NCBI GenBank assembly: GCA_019689775.1
Contig: JADGGV010000006.1
Location: forward strand, 1 to 30,587
Direction of reading: 5' to 3'
Source: Gemmatimonadota bacterium
Lineage (GTDB): Bacteria > Gemmatimonadota > Gemmatimonadetes > Longimicrobiales > RSA9
Length of the DNA stretch: 30,587 bases
The notes under the pieces were generated by a model, which saw only the letters and a list, made by a program, of their open reading frames with translations, did not search any database and had not been told where the DNA came from. The position numbers were made by a program, and so were the translations under genes. Shown in pieces: positions 1 to 9,478 of the stretch; position 1 is the stretch's first letter, and each line of letters opens with the position of its first letter.

Positions 1-281
1 CGCCCCGTACGCCCCACGAGAGCCGCATGATCGCGCGCCCCGGCGCGTGCTGCCACGCATAGATCCGGTCCCGCGCACGGGCCGGGCAGCTTCCCGTAAT
101 CGTAGCTCTGTCGATCCGTCCAGGCGTGGGGTGGTGCGGTGTCCGGGACGGTCCGCGCGGTCGGCGCTCGGACCGGCGGAGCCGGACCCCATCGGGCGAT
201 AGAGGGTGCGATGGCACCCGTCCAAGATGCGCCGCAATCGCGCAGGCATCTCGGTGGAGAGATCGCAAGCCAGGAGGAGCA
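1..281. other. Upstream region of the SusC operon, no gene seen
   Basis: No convincing gene is visible here. The frame of the following receptor is open back to position 126, but that upstream part is arginine-rich low-complexity translation, and the secretion signal with its ribosome binding site begins only at 282. An AGGAGG at 272-277 lies four bases before that ATG. I could not pick a convincing sigma-70 promoter; the operon may start here or outside the window. Confidence 0.5.
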
Positions 282-3212
282 ATGGGGAAGCAGATGCGAG
301 TAGCCGGCCCGCTCGCCGCGATCGCGGCGGTCGTGGCGCTGAGCACGGCTGCCGCGGCGCAGAGTGAGGCCGGGCGGATCCAGGGCCGGGTCGTGGATGC
401 GCTCAGCCAGCGTCCGCTGAACGGCGCGCAGGTCTTCGTCGAGGGCACGGGGCGTGGGACGTTGACGGACGGCCGCGGTCAATACGTGCTCTCGGGCGTG
501 CCGGCCGGTGCGGTGACGGTGCGCGTGCAGATGCTGGGGTACTCGGAGCAGGCCCGCGCCGTGGAGGTCAGAGCGGGACAGACGGCGACGGCGGACTTCG
601 GGATGACGGAGGCCGCCATCTCGCTGGACGAGGTGGTGGTGACGGGAACGGCGGTGGCGGCGCGGAAGCGCGAGGTGGGGAACAGTGTCGCGTCGATCAA
701 CGCGCAGCAGTTGGAGCGCACGCCGGTCCAGGGCGTCCAGGAGGTGCTCCAGGGGCGCGCGGCGGGCGTGTCGGTGATGTCGAACTCGGGGCAGCCGGGC
801 ACCGGTGCGTCGATTCGGCTGCGCGGGAACCGGAGCGTCTCGCAGGGGAACGAGCCGCTCGTCTACGTGGACGGAGTGCGGCTGTACAGCGGGTACACGC
901 CGACGACGTCCGGCAGCATGCAGGCGGGGTTGCCGATCAACGACATCCGGCCAGAGGACATCGAGCGCATCGAGATCATCAAGGGCGCCGCGGCGACGAC
1001 GCTCTACGGCACGGAGGCGTCGGGCGGCGTGATCCAGATCTTCACGAAGAAGGGCGCCGCGGGCGAGCCGGTCTGGACGGCGGAGCTGGTGGGTGGGGTG
1101 AACAACCTGGGGCACGTTGGTCCGGCGAGCGATCCGACCGGGCTCACGTTCAACAAGTGCCGCGGCCCCGAACTCGTGGACTCGGAGGGGCACGCCTTCG
1201 AGGACGTGACGTGTCCTCGAAGCGGGACCTGGCTTCGCAACGGGCCGATCCAGAAGTACAGCCTCTCGGTGCGCGGCGGCGCCCAGGCGTTGACCTACTT
1301 CGTGTCCGGCGCATTCAACAACGTGCACGGCGCCATCGACCCCGGCTACTCGAAGGACGGCGGCTTCCGTGGCAACTTCTCCTTCCGGCCGACCTCGCAG
1401 CTCGAGATCGCGGTCAACAACGCCTTAAGCAAGCGCGTCACGCGCTGGGTGCCGGACGGCAACCGCTCGTATTCGTTCACGCTGAACGTCGCCCGCGGGC
1501 CGTACAACCAGTACAAGATCGGCGGCCAGCCGGCGAACGCCCTGATCCTGCGGCAGCAGGACTACGATCGCGCGGAGCACTTCGTCACGGGCGTCACGCT
1601 GCGCTACGACCCCGGCCAGCGGCTGAGCCAGCGCGTGACGCTGGGTTACGACTTCAACGATGCGGACGTGCAGACCGTGCTGCCGCTCGGCGACCCGACC
1701 CGGCCGACCGGCCTGCTCGAGGCGAGCCGCTTCAAGCACACCACCTTCTCGTTCGATTACGTCGGCTCGTACAAGCTCGAGGGGAGCCGGATCTCCAGCA
1801 CGACCTCGTGGGGCGGGCAGCTCTTCGAGGACCGGAACGCGCTGGCGCGGTACTCCATCAGCTCCTTCGTCGGGCCGAAGATCTCGCCCACACTGACATC
1901 CGGCTCGCTGCGCGACATCCTGGAGGACTCGCGCACGCGGGTCGTGAACGCCGGCATCTTCGCGCAGCAGGCCTTCGGCTTCCGGGACAAACTCTTCGTC
2001 ACCGCGGGGCTGCGCGTCGACGGCAACAGCGCGTTCGGCCGCGACTTCGGGCTGCAGCCCTACCCGAAGCTAAGCCTGTCGTATGTGCTCTCCGACGAGT
2101 CGTTCTGGCCGTTCCCCTGGTTCGAGACGTTCCGCCTGCGCGGCGCCGTCGGCGAGTCGGGGAAGGCGCCCGGCGCGTTCGACGCGCTCAAGAGCTGGCA
2201 GCCGATATCGGCCGACGAGGGGCGCCCCGCGTTCACGCCGGCCCAGCTCGGCAACCCCGATCTCGGCCCCGAGCGCTCGCGCGAGTACGAGGCCGGGTTC
2301 GAAGCGAGCGCGCTCGACGGCCGCGTCACCCTCGACTTCACCCACTACTGGCAGACCACGTTCGATGCGTTGATCCCCCACGCGCCGGTACCGTCTCTCG
2401 GCTTCGTCGACCCGCAGCTCGAGAACCTCGGCAAGCTCAGGAGCCGTGGACTCGAGACGAAGCTGACCGTCGGGCTGATCCGCAATCCGACCGTAGACTG
2501 GCAGGGCACGCTGAACCTCTCCACGGCGAAGAGCGAGGCCGTCGACCTGGGCGGTCAGCTCATCGTCGTCGGCCAGGCCGCGGCCCAGAACTGGGTCCGC
2601 GAGGGGTACCCGGTACCGAGCTTCTTCGGCGACCGGGTGACGAACCCGGATGAGTTCGCCGCGCCGAAGATCGAGCACGACCAGTACATCGGCCCCGCCT
2701 ACCCCACGCACACGATCAGTCTCGGCAGCACCGTCACGCTCTGGAGGCGGCTCACGCTCGAGGCGCTCGGCGAGTGGCAGGGCGGCCACTTCCAGGCGAA
2801 CAACACCGGCTGGCTCAACGCGCGGCGCGGCATCTGGCAGCCCTGCTACGAGACGCAGGCGAAGCTGCGCGCGTTCGCGGCGGGCGATGCCGCTGCACTG
2901 AACGACGTCCGCGCCATCGACCGGCTGCGCTGTACGCTCGATGCCAACGAGTCGCTGATGCACTGGTGGATCGAGCCGGCCGATTTCTTCAAGCTCCGCA
3001 GCGTCTCGGTGAGCTACGAGCTCCCCTCCTCGCTGATCCGCGGCGTTCGGACCGCTGCCATCACGCTCGCCGGGAAGAACCTCTTCAAGTCGACGGACTA
3101 CACGGGCCTCGACCCCGAGGTCTCCGATCTCGGCTACAACCTCGAGCGCCGCGAGTACTACAACCTGCCTCCACTCCGCACGTTCACCGCGGCGCTGCGG
3201 GTCTCCTTCTGA
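282..3212 (+). CDS. SusC/RagA family TonB-linked outer-membrane receptor
   Basis: This 976-residue protein is an outer-membrane beta-barrel that should import an oligomeric nutrient using TonB energy, with the SusD-like lipoprotein encoded next as its lid. In order it shows a signal peptide (about residues 1-27, ending AAAAQ), a carboxypeptidase-regulatory-like beta-sandwich (about 31-110), a TonB-box-like DEVVVTG (116-122), and a plug domain containing the family's RLRGNRS (179-185) and a YVDGVRL stretch near 195. A long barrel follows and ends in an aromatic-terminated strand (LRVSF). The ATG at 282 is chosen because AGGAGG lies just upstream and the signal peptide starts there; the longer open frame back to 126 adds only atypical sequence. 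The length is normal for the family. The downstream hydrolases hint at a peptide or amide substrate, but nothing in the receptor itself shows the ligand. Confidence 0.93.
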   Translation: MGKQMRVAGPLAAIAAVVALSTAAAAQSEAGRIQGRVVDALSQRPLNGAQVFVEGTGRGTLTDGRGQYVLSGVPAGAVTVRVQMLGYSEQARAVEVRAGQTATADFGMTEAAISLDEVVVTGTAVAARKREVGNSVASINAQQLERTPVQGVQEVLQGRAAGVSVMSNSGQPGTGASIRLRGNRSVSQGNEPLVYVDGVRLYSGYTPTTSGSMQAGLPINDIRPEDIERIEIIKGAAATTLYGTEASGGVIQIFTKKGAAGEPVWTAELVGGVNNLGHVGPASDPTGLTFNKCRGPELVDSEGHAFEDVTCPRSGTWLRNGPIQKYSLSVRGGAQALTYFVSGAFNNVHGAIDPGYSKDGGFRGNFSFRPTSQLEIAVNNALSKRVTRWVPDGNRSYSFTLNVARGPYNQYKIGGQPANALILRQQDYDRAEHFVTGVTLRYDPGQRLSQRVTLGYDFNDADVQTVLPLGDPTRPTGLLEASRFKHTTFSFDYVGSYKLEGSRISSTTSWGGQLFEDRNALARYSISSFVGPKISPTLTSGSLRDILEDSRTRVVNAGIFAQQAFGFRDKLFVTAGLRVDGNSAFGRDFGLQPYPKLSLSYVLSDESFWPFPWFETFRLRGAVGESGKAPGAFDALKSWQPISADEGRPAFTPAQLGNPDLGPERSREYEAGFEASALDGRVTLDFTHYWQTTFDALIPHAPVPSLGFVDPQLENLGKLRSRGLETKLTVGLIRNPTVDWQGTLNLSTAKSEAVDLGGQLIVVGQAAAQNWVREGYPVPSFFGDRVTNPDEFAAPKIEHDQYIGPAYPTHTISLGSTVTLWRRLTLEALGEWQGGHFQANNTGWLNARRGIWQPCYETQAKLRAFAAGDAAALNDVRAIDRLRCTLDANESLMHWWIEPADFFKLRSVSVSYELPSSLIRGVRTAAITLAGKNLFKSTDYTGLDPEVSDLGYNLERREYYNLPPLRTFTAALRVSF

Positions 3213-3236
3213 ACCGTTTCCGGGAACGAGGCCGTT

Positions 3237-4451
3237 ATGAAACGGCGAGTGCTCAGCCTCGCGCTGTCCGCCGCGCTGCTCCTGGCCGGCGCGGCATGCT
3301 CGGATTTCCTCGAGGTCACGAACGAGGGGACGCTGGAGGACGACAAGCTGAACGATCCGGAGGCGATGCCCGGGCTGGTGGGCGGGATGTCCGGCGACCT
3401 GTCCGTCGCGCTCGGCGACGTCGCGTTCCTCACCGCCCTCATGGCCGACGAGCTGACGTACGCCGGCGCCTACGACTACTACCTGATCCCCTACAACGGC
3501 CAGATCACGCCGGAGTACGTGAACCTCCAGTGGGACGGGATGCACCGCGCCCGCTGGGTCGCCGAAACGGGGATCGAGCGCATGAAGTCGGTCCTCGGCG
3601 CGGACTTCGAGAAGAACGAGCTCTCGCCGCGCGCCTACCTCATCGCCGGCTTCGCAAACCGGCTCCTGGGCGAGAACGTCTGCTTCGCCGTGATCGACGG
3701 TGGGCCGAAACAGCCGGTGACCGTCCATCTCGAGCGGGCGGAGAAGAACTTCACGGAGGCGCTCCGGCTCGCGCAGGCGCAGGGCGCGACGGCGCTGGCG
3801 AACGCGGCGCTCGCCGGGCGCGCGTCCGTGCGGGCGGACCTCGGCGACTGGGCCGGCGCGGTCGCGGATGCCGAGCGCGTGCCGGCCGGCTTCGTCTACC
3901 TCGCGCTGTTCTCCACGAATTCGTCCCGCGAGAACAACGTCGTCAACTTCGAGACGATCGGCCGCTTCGAGGCGAGCGTGTGGAACACGGTCTGGATGAA
4001 CCAGCCGAAGGACCCGCGCACCCCCTCCGACACCGCGTTCGACGCCGGTGGGAAGATCCGCACCGGGCGTGATGGGAAGACGCCGGTGATCCGGCAGCAG
4101 AAGTACAAGACCCTGGGCGACGACATCCCGCTGGCGAAGGGGACCGAGATGCTGCTCCTGCGCGCGGAGGCCGCGCTGCGCGACAACGATGCTCCCGGCG
4201 CGGTCGCGCTCATCAACCAGGCTCGGGACGTCTACGGCCTCCCCGCGGCGGCGGCCGCGGGCCTCGAGGAGGCGTGGGCGCTGCTCCAGCGCGAGCGGGG
4301 TGCGACGCTGTGGCTGGAGGCGCGTCGCCTGAACGATCTCCGACGCTGGAACGCCGACGGCAGGAACGACTTCCTCGCGAACCGGGCGAAATGCCTCCCG
4401 ATCAGCCAGAAGGAGCTGACGACGAACGAGAACCTGGCCGGCGAGCGCTGA
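3237..4451 (+). CDS. SusD/RagB family outer-membrane lipoprotein
   Basis: This 404-residue lipoprotein is the surface partner of the SusC receptor and should bind the nutrient at the cell surface. It begins with a basic, hydrophobic signal ending in a lipobox (LAGAAC), so Cys21 would be lipidated. The body is rich in helices of the TPR-like SusD fold. Near the C-terminus it carries the typical RERGATLWLEARRLNDLRRW segment found in many members. It starts 24 bases after the receptor stop, so the two are almost certainly co-transcribed. It is somewhat shorter than many Bacteroidetes SusD proteins, which is common for members from GC-rich lineages. Ligand specificity cannot be read from the sequence. 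Confidence 0.9.
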   Translation: MKRRVLSLALSAALLLAGAACSDFLEVTNEGTLEDDKLNDPEAMPGLVGGMSGDLSVALGDVAFLTALMADELTYAGAYDYYLIPYNGQITPEYVNLQWDGMHRARWVAETGIERMKSVLGADFEKNELSPRAYLIAGFANRLLGENVCFAVIDGGPKQPVTVHLERAEKNFTEALRLAQAQGATALANAALAGRASVRADLGDWAGAVADAERVPAGFVYLALFSTNSSRENNVVNFETIGRFEASVWNTVWMNQPKDPRTPSDTAFDAGGKIRTGRDGKTPVIRQQKYKTLGDDIPLAKGTEMLLLRAEAALRDNDAPGAVALINQARDVYGLPAAAAAGLEEAWALLQRERGATLWLEARRLNDLRRWNADGRNDFLANRAKCLPISQKELTTNENLAGER

Positions 4452-4494
4452 ACGGACCCGGCAAGCGGAACCCCCATCCCCGCAGGAGGCCCCT

Positions 4495-6255
4495 GTGACA
4501 GGGACGAACTGGTTGCAACGCCGCGCGGTGTTCCTGACCCTCGTGACCCTGGCCTGCCGGAGCGCATCGGGGCAGAGCCCGACGCCCGACGCGGTCTACT
4601 ACAACGGCCACGTGGTCACGGTCGACAAGAATTTCAGCATCGCCGAGGCCATCGCCGTGACGGACGGCCGGATCAGCGCGGTGGGGACGAACGACGAGGT
4701 CCGCCGCGCCGCCGGCCCCGACACCCGGCAGGTCGACCTCCACGGGAAGACCGTCCTCCCCGGCTTCTACGACAACCACGTGCACCTCGGGGGCGAGATC
4801 CTCCAGGAATGGCACGGCGGGCTGATCTCCGGCGTGCCCGAGTGGATTCGTGGCGCGGCCACGATGGAGAAGCTGACCGCCGCACTGAGGAAGAAGGCGG
4901 CGGAGACGCCCGCCGGCGAGTGGATCGTCGGCGGCCTCACGCGGGAGGAGTGGCCGAACCAGCGCCTCCCGACGCGTTACGACCTGGACAAGGCCGTCCC
5001 CGATCATCCGCTCGTGCTGACCCGGGGGCCGCACACGCTCGTGCTCAACTCCATGGCCCTGCGCAAGGCCGGAATCACGAAGGCGACGAAGGACCCGCCG
5101 GGGGGCTGGCTCGTCCGGGACAAGAACGGCGAGCCCCTGGGGCCCGTGCTGGAGGCCGCCCGGCGACTGGTCGAACCGGTCATGCCCGAGCGTCGGCCGC
5201 GGCCGGCGGACCCGGTCGAGACGTGGCGGCGCCAACTGCGGCGCCTGGAGGCGCTTGGAATCACGAGCGTGAACGTCGCCGGGGTCCGGCCGTCGGACTT
5301 CCGCGTGCTCCAGGATCTCTACGCCCGCTACGGCGACGAGTTGCCGCGGATGACGGCGCAACTCCGGCTCAGCCCGGGTTTCGACACCTACAACGACCCG
5401 AAGGAGGGCGTGAAGGCCGCGATCCGGGAGATGGAGTCGCTTGGCTTCCACACCGGCTTCGGCAACGATCGGCTGAAGGTCGGCGCGATCAAGATGAGCA
5501 TCGACGGCGGGCTCAGCGCGCCGGTCATGTGGACGTCGCAACCGTACGCGACGCGCCCCGGCTTCAGCGGCGTCGTGCGGATCCCCGCCGAGACCTTCTA
5601 CCAGGTCGCCAGGCGCGCCCACGAGCTCGGCTGGCAGGTCGGCACGCACGCGATCGGCGACGCCGCAACCACCATGGTCGTCGAGCAGCTCGAGCGGATC
5701 CTCAAGGAGGAGCCCCGCCCCGACGCCCGTCATTACATCCACCACATCGCCGTGAAGCCCTCGGACGAGATTCTCACGAAGATGGGCAAACTCGGGATCC
5801 TGGCCGCGGTGCAGCCCGCGTGGACCACGAACCTGGGCGCGTACGCCGCGGAGGCGCTCGCCGGCGAGCGGCTGGAGACGCAGAACCCCGGACGCTCGCT
5901 CCTCGATCACGGGATCAAGGTCTCGTACGGCTCGGACGGACTCCCCTACGGCCCGCTCGTCCACATCTGGGACGCCGTGACGCGGCGGGGGTGGGACGGC
6001 AAGGTCTACGGTCCGCAGGAAGCGGTCACGGTCCAGGAAGCGATCTACAACCAGACGATGGGGAGCGCGTACCTGACCTTCGACGAGAAGGTCAAGGGCT
6101 CGATCGAACCCGGCAAGCTCGCGGACTTCGTCGTCCTGGGAGAGGACATCCTGACCGTCGACCCGATGAAGATCCGCGACATCCCGGTGGAGCTGACCAT
6201 CATCGGCGGCCGGGAGGTCTACTCGGCGGCCGATTCCGCCCGGACTGCGAACTGA
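4495..6255 (+). CDS. Secreted YtcJ-like amidohydrolase
   Basis: This 586-residue protein is a metal-dependent amidohydrolase of the Amidohydro_3 (YtcJ/exoenzyme-regulatory) type, expected to hydrolyse a C-N or related bond outside the cytoplasm. A GTG start at 4495 is preceded by AGGAGG at 4484-4489. The N-terminus looks like a signal peptide cut after SASGQ. The metal-binding HxH is His95/His97 in PGFYDNHVHL. Further conserved pieces are His385 in HAIGD, His417 in an HHIAV segment, Asp481 in GSDGLP, and the C-terminal GSIEPGKLADFVVL typical of the superfamily. The segment usually reading E-H is His416-His417 here, and the usual QP-x-H segment reads QPAW, so substrate or metal use may differ from characterised members. 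It lies 43 bases after the SusD gene and is probably in the same operon. The substrate is unknown. Confidence 0.88.
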   Translation: MTGTNWLQRRAVFLTLVTLACRSASGQSPTPDAVYYNGHVVTVDKNFSIAEAIAVTDGRISAVGTNDEVRRAAGPDTRQVDLHGKTVLPGFYDNHVHLGGEILQEWHGGLISGVPEWIRGAATMEKLTAALRKKAAETPAGEWIVGGLTREEWPNQRLPTRYDLDKAVPDHPLVLTRGPHTLVLNSMALRKAGITKATKDPPGGWLVRDKNGEPLGPVLEAARRLVEPVMPERRPRPADPVETWRRQLRRLEALGITSVNVAGVRPSDFRVLQDLYARYGDELPRMTAQLRLSPGFDTYNDPKEGVKAAIREMESLGFHTGFGNDRLKVGAIKMSIDGGLSAPVMWTSQPYATRPGFSGVVRIPAETFYQVARRAHELGWQVGTHAIGDAATTMVVEQLERILKEEPRPDARHYIHHIAVKPSDEILTKMGKLGILAAVQPAWTTNLGAYAAEALAGERLETQNPGRSLLDHGIKVSYGSDGLPYGPLVHIWDAVTRRGWDGKVYGPQEAVTVQEAIYNQTMGSAYLTFDEKVKGSIEPGKLADFVVLGEDILTVDPMKIRDIPVELTIIGGREVYSAADSARTAN

Positions 6256-6278
6256 CGCTCCGACCCGGAGAGGCCCCA

Positions 6279-7742
6279 ATGCTCGCGCGCGTCCGTGTCC
6301 TTGCCCCGCCGCTCGCCCTCCTCCTCGCCGCCCTGGCCGCTAGTCCCGCCGTGGCCCAGGAGGAGGGCGAGATCGTGCTCGAAGTGCCGCAGGAGGAGGC
6401 CGTCGCCCGCCGCGTCCTCGCCGCGCCGCAGGTCCAGAAGGCGATGGCGTACATCGACCGCTCCGACGAGGAGACGGTTCGGGAATGGCTGAGCATCTGC
6501 AACGCCCTTGGCCCGTCCGGCGACGAGATCTATCGCGCTCGCCACCTCTGGAAGCTGCTCCGGATGTACGGGCTCGAGAACGTGCACATCGACGACCAGC
6601 GCAATGTCATCGGCATCCGGCGCGGGACCGGCGGCGGGCCGACGGTCGTCCTTAACGCCCACCACGACAACAGCGCCATCTGGCCGAAGGACCAGCCGGT
6701 CGAGGCGTTCGTCGCGGATGGGCGGGTCTGGTGCCCCGGCGCCGGTGACGACCTCATGGGCGTGACGCAGGTGCTCACGATCCTCCGCGCCATGAACGCC
6801 GGCCAGATCCAGACCAGGGGCGATGTGTGGTTCGTCTTCCTCACCGGCGAGGAGCCGCTCAACGACAACGCCAGCCGCGGCGCCGAGCTGTTCGTGCTCT
6901 CGAACTACCCGCACAACATCGATTGGCGCAAGGGCGACATCATGGTCCAACTGCACGGCGGCGGCGGCGCCGGCGTCAGCGTCGGGAGCATCGAGGTGCG
7001 CCACCGCTCGCAGCTCCGCGTCTTCGTCCCCGTCGACCGCAGCGAATGGGACCGCCACGCCGTCGATGCGCTCGGCCCGATCATCACCCGCATCAGCCGC
7101 GAGGTCCGCGACCCCCGAGCCGCGTCCAGCGAGCGCACCGCCGCCGACCGACCGAAGGACCTCGTCATGCTGAACATGGCCGTCGTCCAGGCCGGGAACA
7201 CCCTGAACCAGACGGTCACCGAGGCGTCCGTGCGCTTCAACATGCACGCGCTCAAGGAGGCGGACCTCTGGCGCGTGCACAACCAGATCATGGCCATCGC
7301 GAAGGAGGAGTGCGCGAAGCTGGGGTGCACCTACCACTACTCCATCAACAGCAAGAACGGACTCGAGGGAGGCATCCCGGGCTTCGACGCCGTCAACAGC
7401 GCGGCGGCGAGGATGGCCGTTGCCGCCTCCAACGTCCTCTACGGGACGACGGGCGCCGTGAATCCCGTCGGCGGATGCGGCGACTGCGTCCGCGCGTACC
7501 GGAACGGCATGCCCGCGTTCTCCCTGCGCGGCCGCGTCGTGGACCACGGCGACGGTCGCGTGGATCGGGACGGCCGCTCGCAGAGCCTCGACTCCGAGGT
7601 CAGGCGCAAGACCCGCAACCATGACCCGACGACCAGCGCGCCCGTCGACGCCGTCTGGGCCGCCGCCAAGCACGGCCTGCTGTTCGCCGTCTCGTACGCC
7701 GGGCTCGCGGACACGAAGGCGGCGGCCCGCAGCCAGGAGTGA
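6279..7742 (+). CDS. Secreted M20-family-like zinc peptidase
   Basis: This 487-residue protein resembles M20 metallopeptidases (aminoacylase, carboxypeptidase G2 and PepV group), which use two zinc ions to cut peptide or acyl-amino-acid bonds. A signal peptide (cut near AVAQ, about residue 26) suggests a periplasmic or secreted enzyme. Visible catalytic elements are His128-x-Asp130 in NAHHDN, Asp157/Asp158 in GAGDD as bridging ligand, and Glu191-Glu192 in LTGEEP as general base and ligand. Later metal ligands probably lie in the VGGCGDC and DHGDG region but I cannot assign them firmly. ATG 6279 has a GGAGAGG five bases upstream, and the gene follows the amidohydrolase by 23 bases. Together with the SusC/SusD pair it suggests a peptide or amide scavenging operon. 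The family is likely; the exact substrate is not known. Confidence 0.82.
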   Translation: MLARVRVLAPPLALLLAALAASPAVAQEEGEIVLEVPQEEAVARRVLAAPQVQKAMAYIDRSDEETVREWLSICNALGPSGDEIYRARHLWKLLRMYGLENVHIDDQRNVIGIRRGTGGGPTVVLNAHHDNSAIWPKDQPVEAFVADGRVWCPGAGDDLMGVTQVLTILRAMNAGQIQTRGDVWFVFLTGEEPLNDNASRGAELFVLSNYPHNIDWRKGDIMVQLHGGGGAGVSVGSIEVRHRSQLRVFVPVDRSEWDRHAVDALGPIITRISREVRDPRAASSERTAADRPKDLVMLNMAVVQAGNTLNQTVTEASVRFNMHALKEADLWRVHNQIMAIAKEECAKLGCTYHYSINSKNGLEGGIPGFDAVNSAAARMAVAASNVLYGTTGAVNPVGGCGDCVRAYRNGMPAFSLRGRVVDHGDGRVDRDGRSQSLDSEVRRKTRNHDPTTSAPVDAVWAAAKHGLLFAVSYAGLADTKAAARSQE

Positions 7743-7773
7743 TGATGCGCTGGTCATGATGCCGCGCGGCGGT

Positions 7774-7801
7774 GGCCCTCGGCGGCGGTCGCCCGAGGGC
7801 C
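7774..7801. terminator. Hairpin between convergent genes, possible terminator
   Basis: A perfect 9-bp inverted repeat, GGCCCTCGG at 7774-7782 and CCGAGGGCC at 7793-7801, with a 10-base loop lies 31 bases after the peptidase stop and before the end of the minus-strand pseudogene. Its position between convergent genes suits a two-way terminator. There is no T-run after it on the plus strand, so it is not a classic intrinsic terminator. The rest of 7743-7945 shows only a second small stem near 7823-7837. Confidence 0.35.
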
Positions 7802-7945
7802 GCCGCCCGGACCGGCTACGACGGCGCTGAAGGCGCCGCGACAGTGGGGCCACGACGGCGAGACATGCCGCGTTGAGCGTCCCGGCAGGAGCGCCCGCGG
7901 AAGCGCCGCCGAATCGCTCGCCTGGCTGACCCCGTACCCCGGCGG

Positions 7946-9138
7946 CTACGGGCGGTCGCTTGCCCGGCGGCGTCCACCTCCGCGCAGCTTCGCCCGCGCC
8001 AGTCGCACGATCAGCCCCTCGCATCCGATCCCCAGCACGTCCGCGCGCAGCTTCGCCACCACCTCGCGGGCGACCGCCTCCGAGTGGGCGGCCGGGTTTC
8101 GCAGCTTCACGAGCGGCTCGAGGTAGCGCGGCAGCTCGCCGAGCAGAGAGTTCGCGTCCTGGGCGTACGCCGCGCGCAGCGTCTTCGGCAGGGCGGAGCC
8201 GTGCGTGAGCAGCCCCCGGACCGTCCCGAGCGACTGATGGGGTACCGCGCCTCCGAGGTCCAGGCGGCGACCCTCCACGACGATCTCACGTTCCGCCGGC
8301 GCGGCGTCGCGCAGGAGCCGCGCGGTCGCGGGGAAGATGAGGGCGTTCAGCTCCGTCTCGACCGCCTTTGCCAGCTCCGCGGCCGGGGCCGAGTAGTCGA
8401 ACGCCGGATCCTCCCGGCGCGCGCGGAACACCGCCTCGGCCGAAGCCAGGAACGTCCGCGTCGTGGGCTCGAGCACCGCCCAGAGTTCCGGCCCGATCAG
8501 GTTGTCGCGGAGCTCACGCGCCATACGCTCCGTCTCCGTGCGGTTCTCCGCATCCCGCTCCGCCCAGAGCTGCCCCTCGAGCAACGCCTCGCGATCCCCG
8601 AACCACGCCACGTCCTCCTGACGCGTCACGACCAGCGGCAGCTCGGTCATGCCGCCGTACAGCGAGACCGGGCGGTCGTGGTAGCGCACGTTGCGAAGGC
8701 GCTTCAGCTCCTGGATCACGGCCAGCGTGTCGTCGGCGACGATGCGGCGGACGTCCAGGAGGCGGAACCAGACATCCACGCGCATCGTGCGGTAGTACTC
8801 CGGTGCCTGGTCGGCCTCGTCCCACTCGCGCAGGACATCCTCGGCGACGACTTCGTCGAGCAGAGCGACGTAGAGCGACCGGTAATCAGTGAGGTAAGGT
8901 GCGTCTCCACGCCAGCCTCGATCTGCGCCTCGAGCGCCAGGATGTCGTCCAGGTGCGGTAGTCGATGGCTCTCGCGGTTCACCGAGCGGATCTTGGCCCA
9001 CCAGACCTACACGTCATCGTCCGTGGCCTCGCCCGCGCGCCGCCGCGCGGCCCAGTGGAGCAGCACGCGAAGGTGGGCATCCAGGGGATCGTTCGCGTAC
9101 GAGGGGTTCCAGACCGTGAGCAGATGGCGGGGCGGCAT
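7946..9138 (-). pseudogene. Broken gene for a HEPN-motif protein (one nonsense, one frameshift)
   Basis: Read on the minus strand, an ATG at 9138 opens MPPRHLLTVWNPSY and continues in good coding sequence until an in-frame TAG (complement 9007-9009), in the context DDDV-stop-VWWAKIRS. The same frame continues to about 8895, where HLDDILALEAQIEAGVETHL stops making sense and coding jumps to the frame reading YLTDYRSLYVALL. Restoring one base after ACGCACCT joins the two halves exactly. An intact version would be about 397 residues. Near the C-terminus the segment LVKLRNPAAH contains R-x4-H, the HEPN nuclease signature. I do not recognise the full family. It points away from the BREX operon and may have been an associated RNA-targeting toxin or effector. 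Two separate lesions make decay more likely than a single sequencing error, but low-coverage assembly errors cannot be excluded. Confidence 0.72.
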
Positions 9139-9232
9139 CACCGGGCTTGGTGGTTGGTCGTCCGTTGTCGGCGGGGGGTGATCTCAGGGATGGCGGCGCG
9201 CGCGGGCGTCCGAACCGGCCGACGGCAAAGAT

Positions 9233-9262
9233 AGAATACCGGTGGATCGACGAGGTGAACAA
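9233..9262 (-). promoter_or_regulatory. Possible minus-strand promoter for the HEPN pseudogene
   Basis: On the minus strand TTGTTC (complement 9257-9262) and TATTCT (complement 9233-9238) are 18 bases apart, about 95 bases before the pseudogene ATG. The match to the sigma-70 consensus is partial (3/6 and 4/6). It stands out only because the surroundings are GC-rich. The gap 9139-9478 contains no gene I can support on either strand. Confidence 0.25.
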
Positions 9263-9413
9263 GCCGCGCGGCACCTGCCACACCATACCCTGTGGCTGCG
9301 GGCCGTCCTCGCGAACAGCCGGCGGCCTGCACCTCGCCGTCGGACCCGGCCCCGATCTTCTTCACACGGTCGACCGCAAGGCTGTGATGGATGTCGCATT
9401 CGCCTCCGGTCGT

Positions 9414-9443
9414 CTTGCTGGGCAAGTGCAAACGTGCCATTAT
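9414..9443 (+). promoter_or_regulatory. Possible promoter and small operator of the BREX operon
   Basis: TTGCTG at 9415-9420 and CATTAT at 9438-9443 are separated by exactly 17 bases, 35 bases before the brxE ATG, in a locally AT-richer stretch. The -35 match is 3/6 and the -10 match 4/6. The -35 box is embedded in a palindrome, CTTGC-TGG-GCAAG (9414-9426), which could be an operator for a repressor that I do not see in this window. This is by-eye evidence only. Confidence 0.33.
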
Positions 9444-9478
9444 GCGAGCCCTTTCTCGTCGTCCCGAGTCCTCTCGAG

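Noticed and set aside
2070..3728. Long open frame on the minus strand opposite the SusC/SusD genes
   Set aside because: It is the antisense of two clear genes in GC-rich DNA, has no recognisable domain, and is arginine/leucine/valine-rich.
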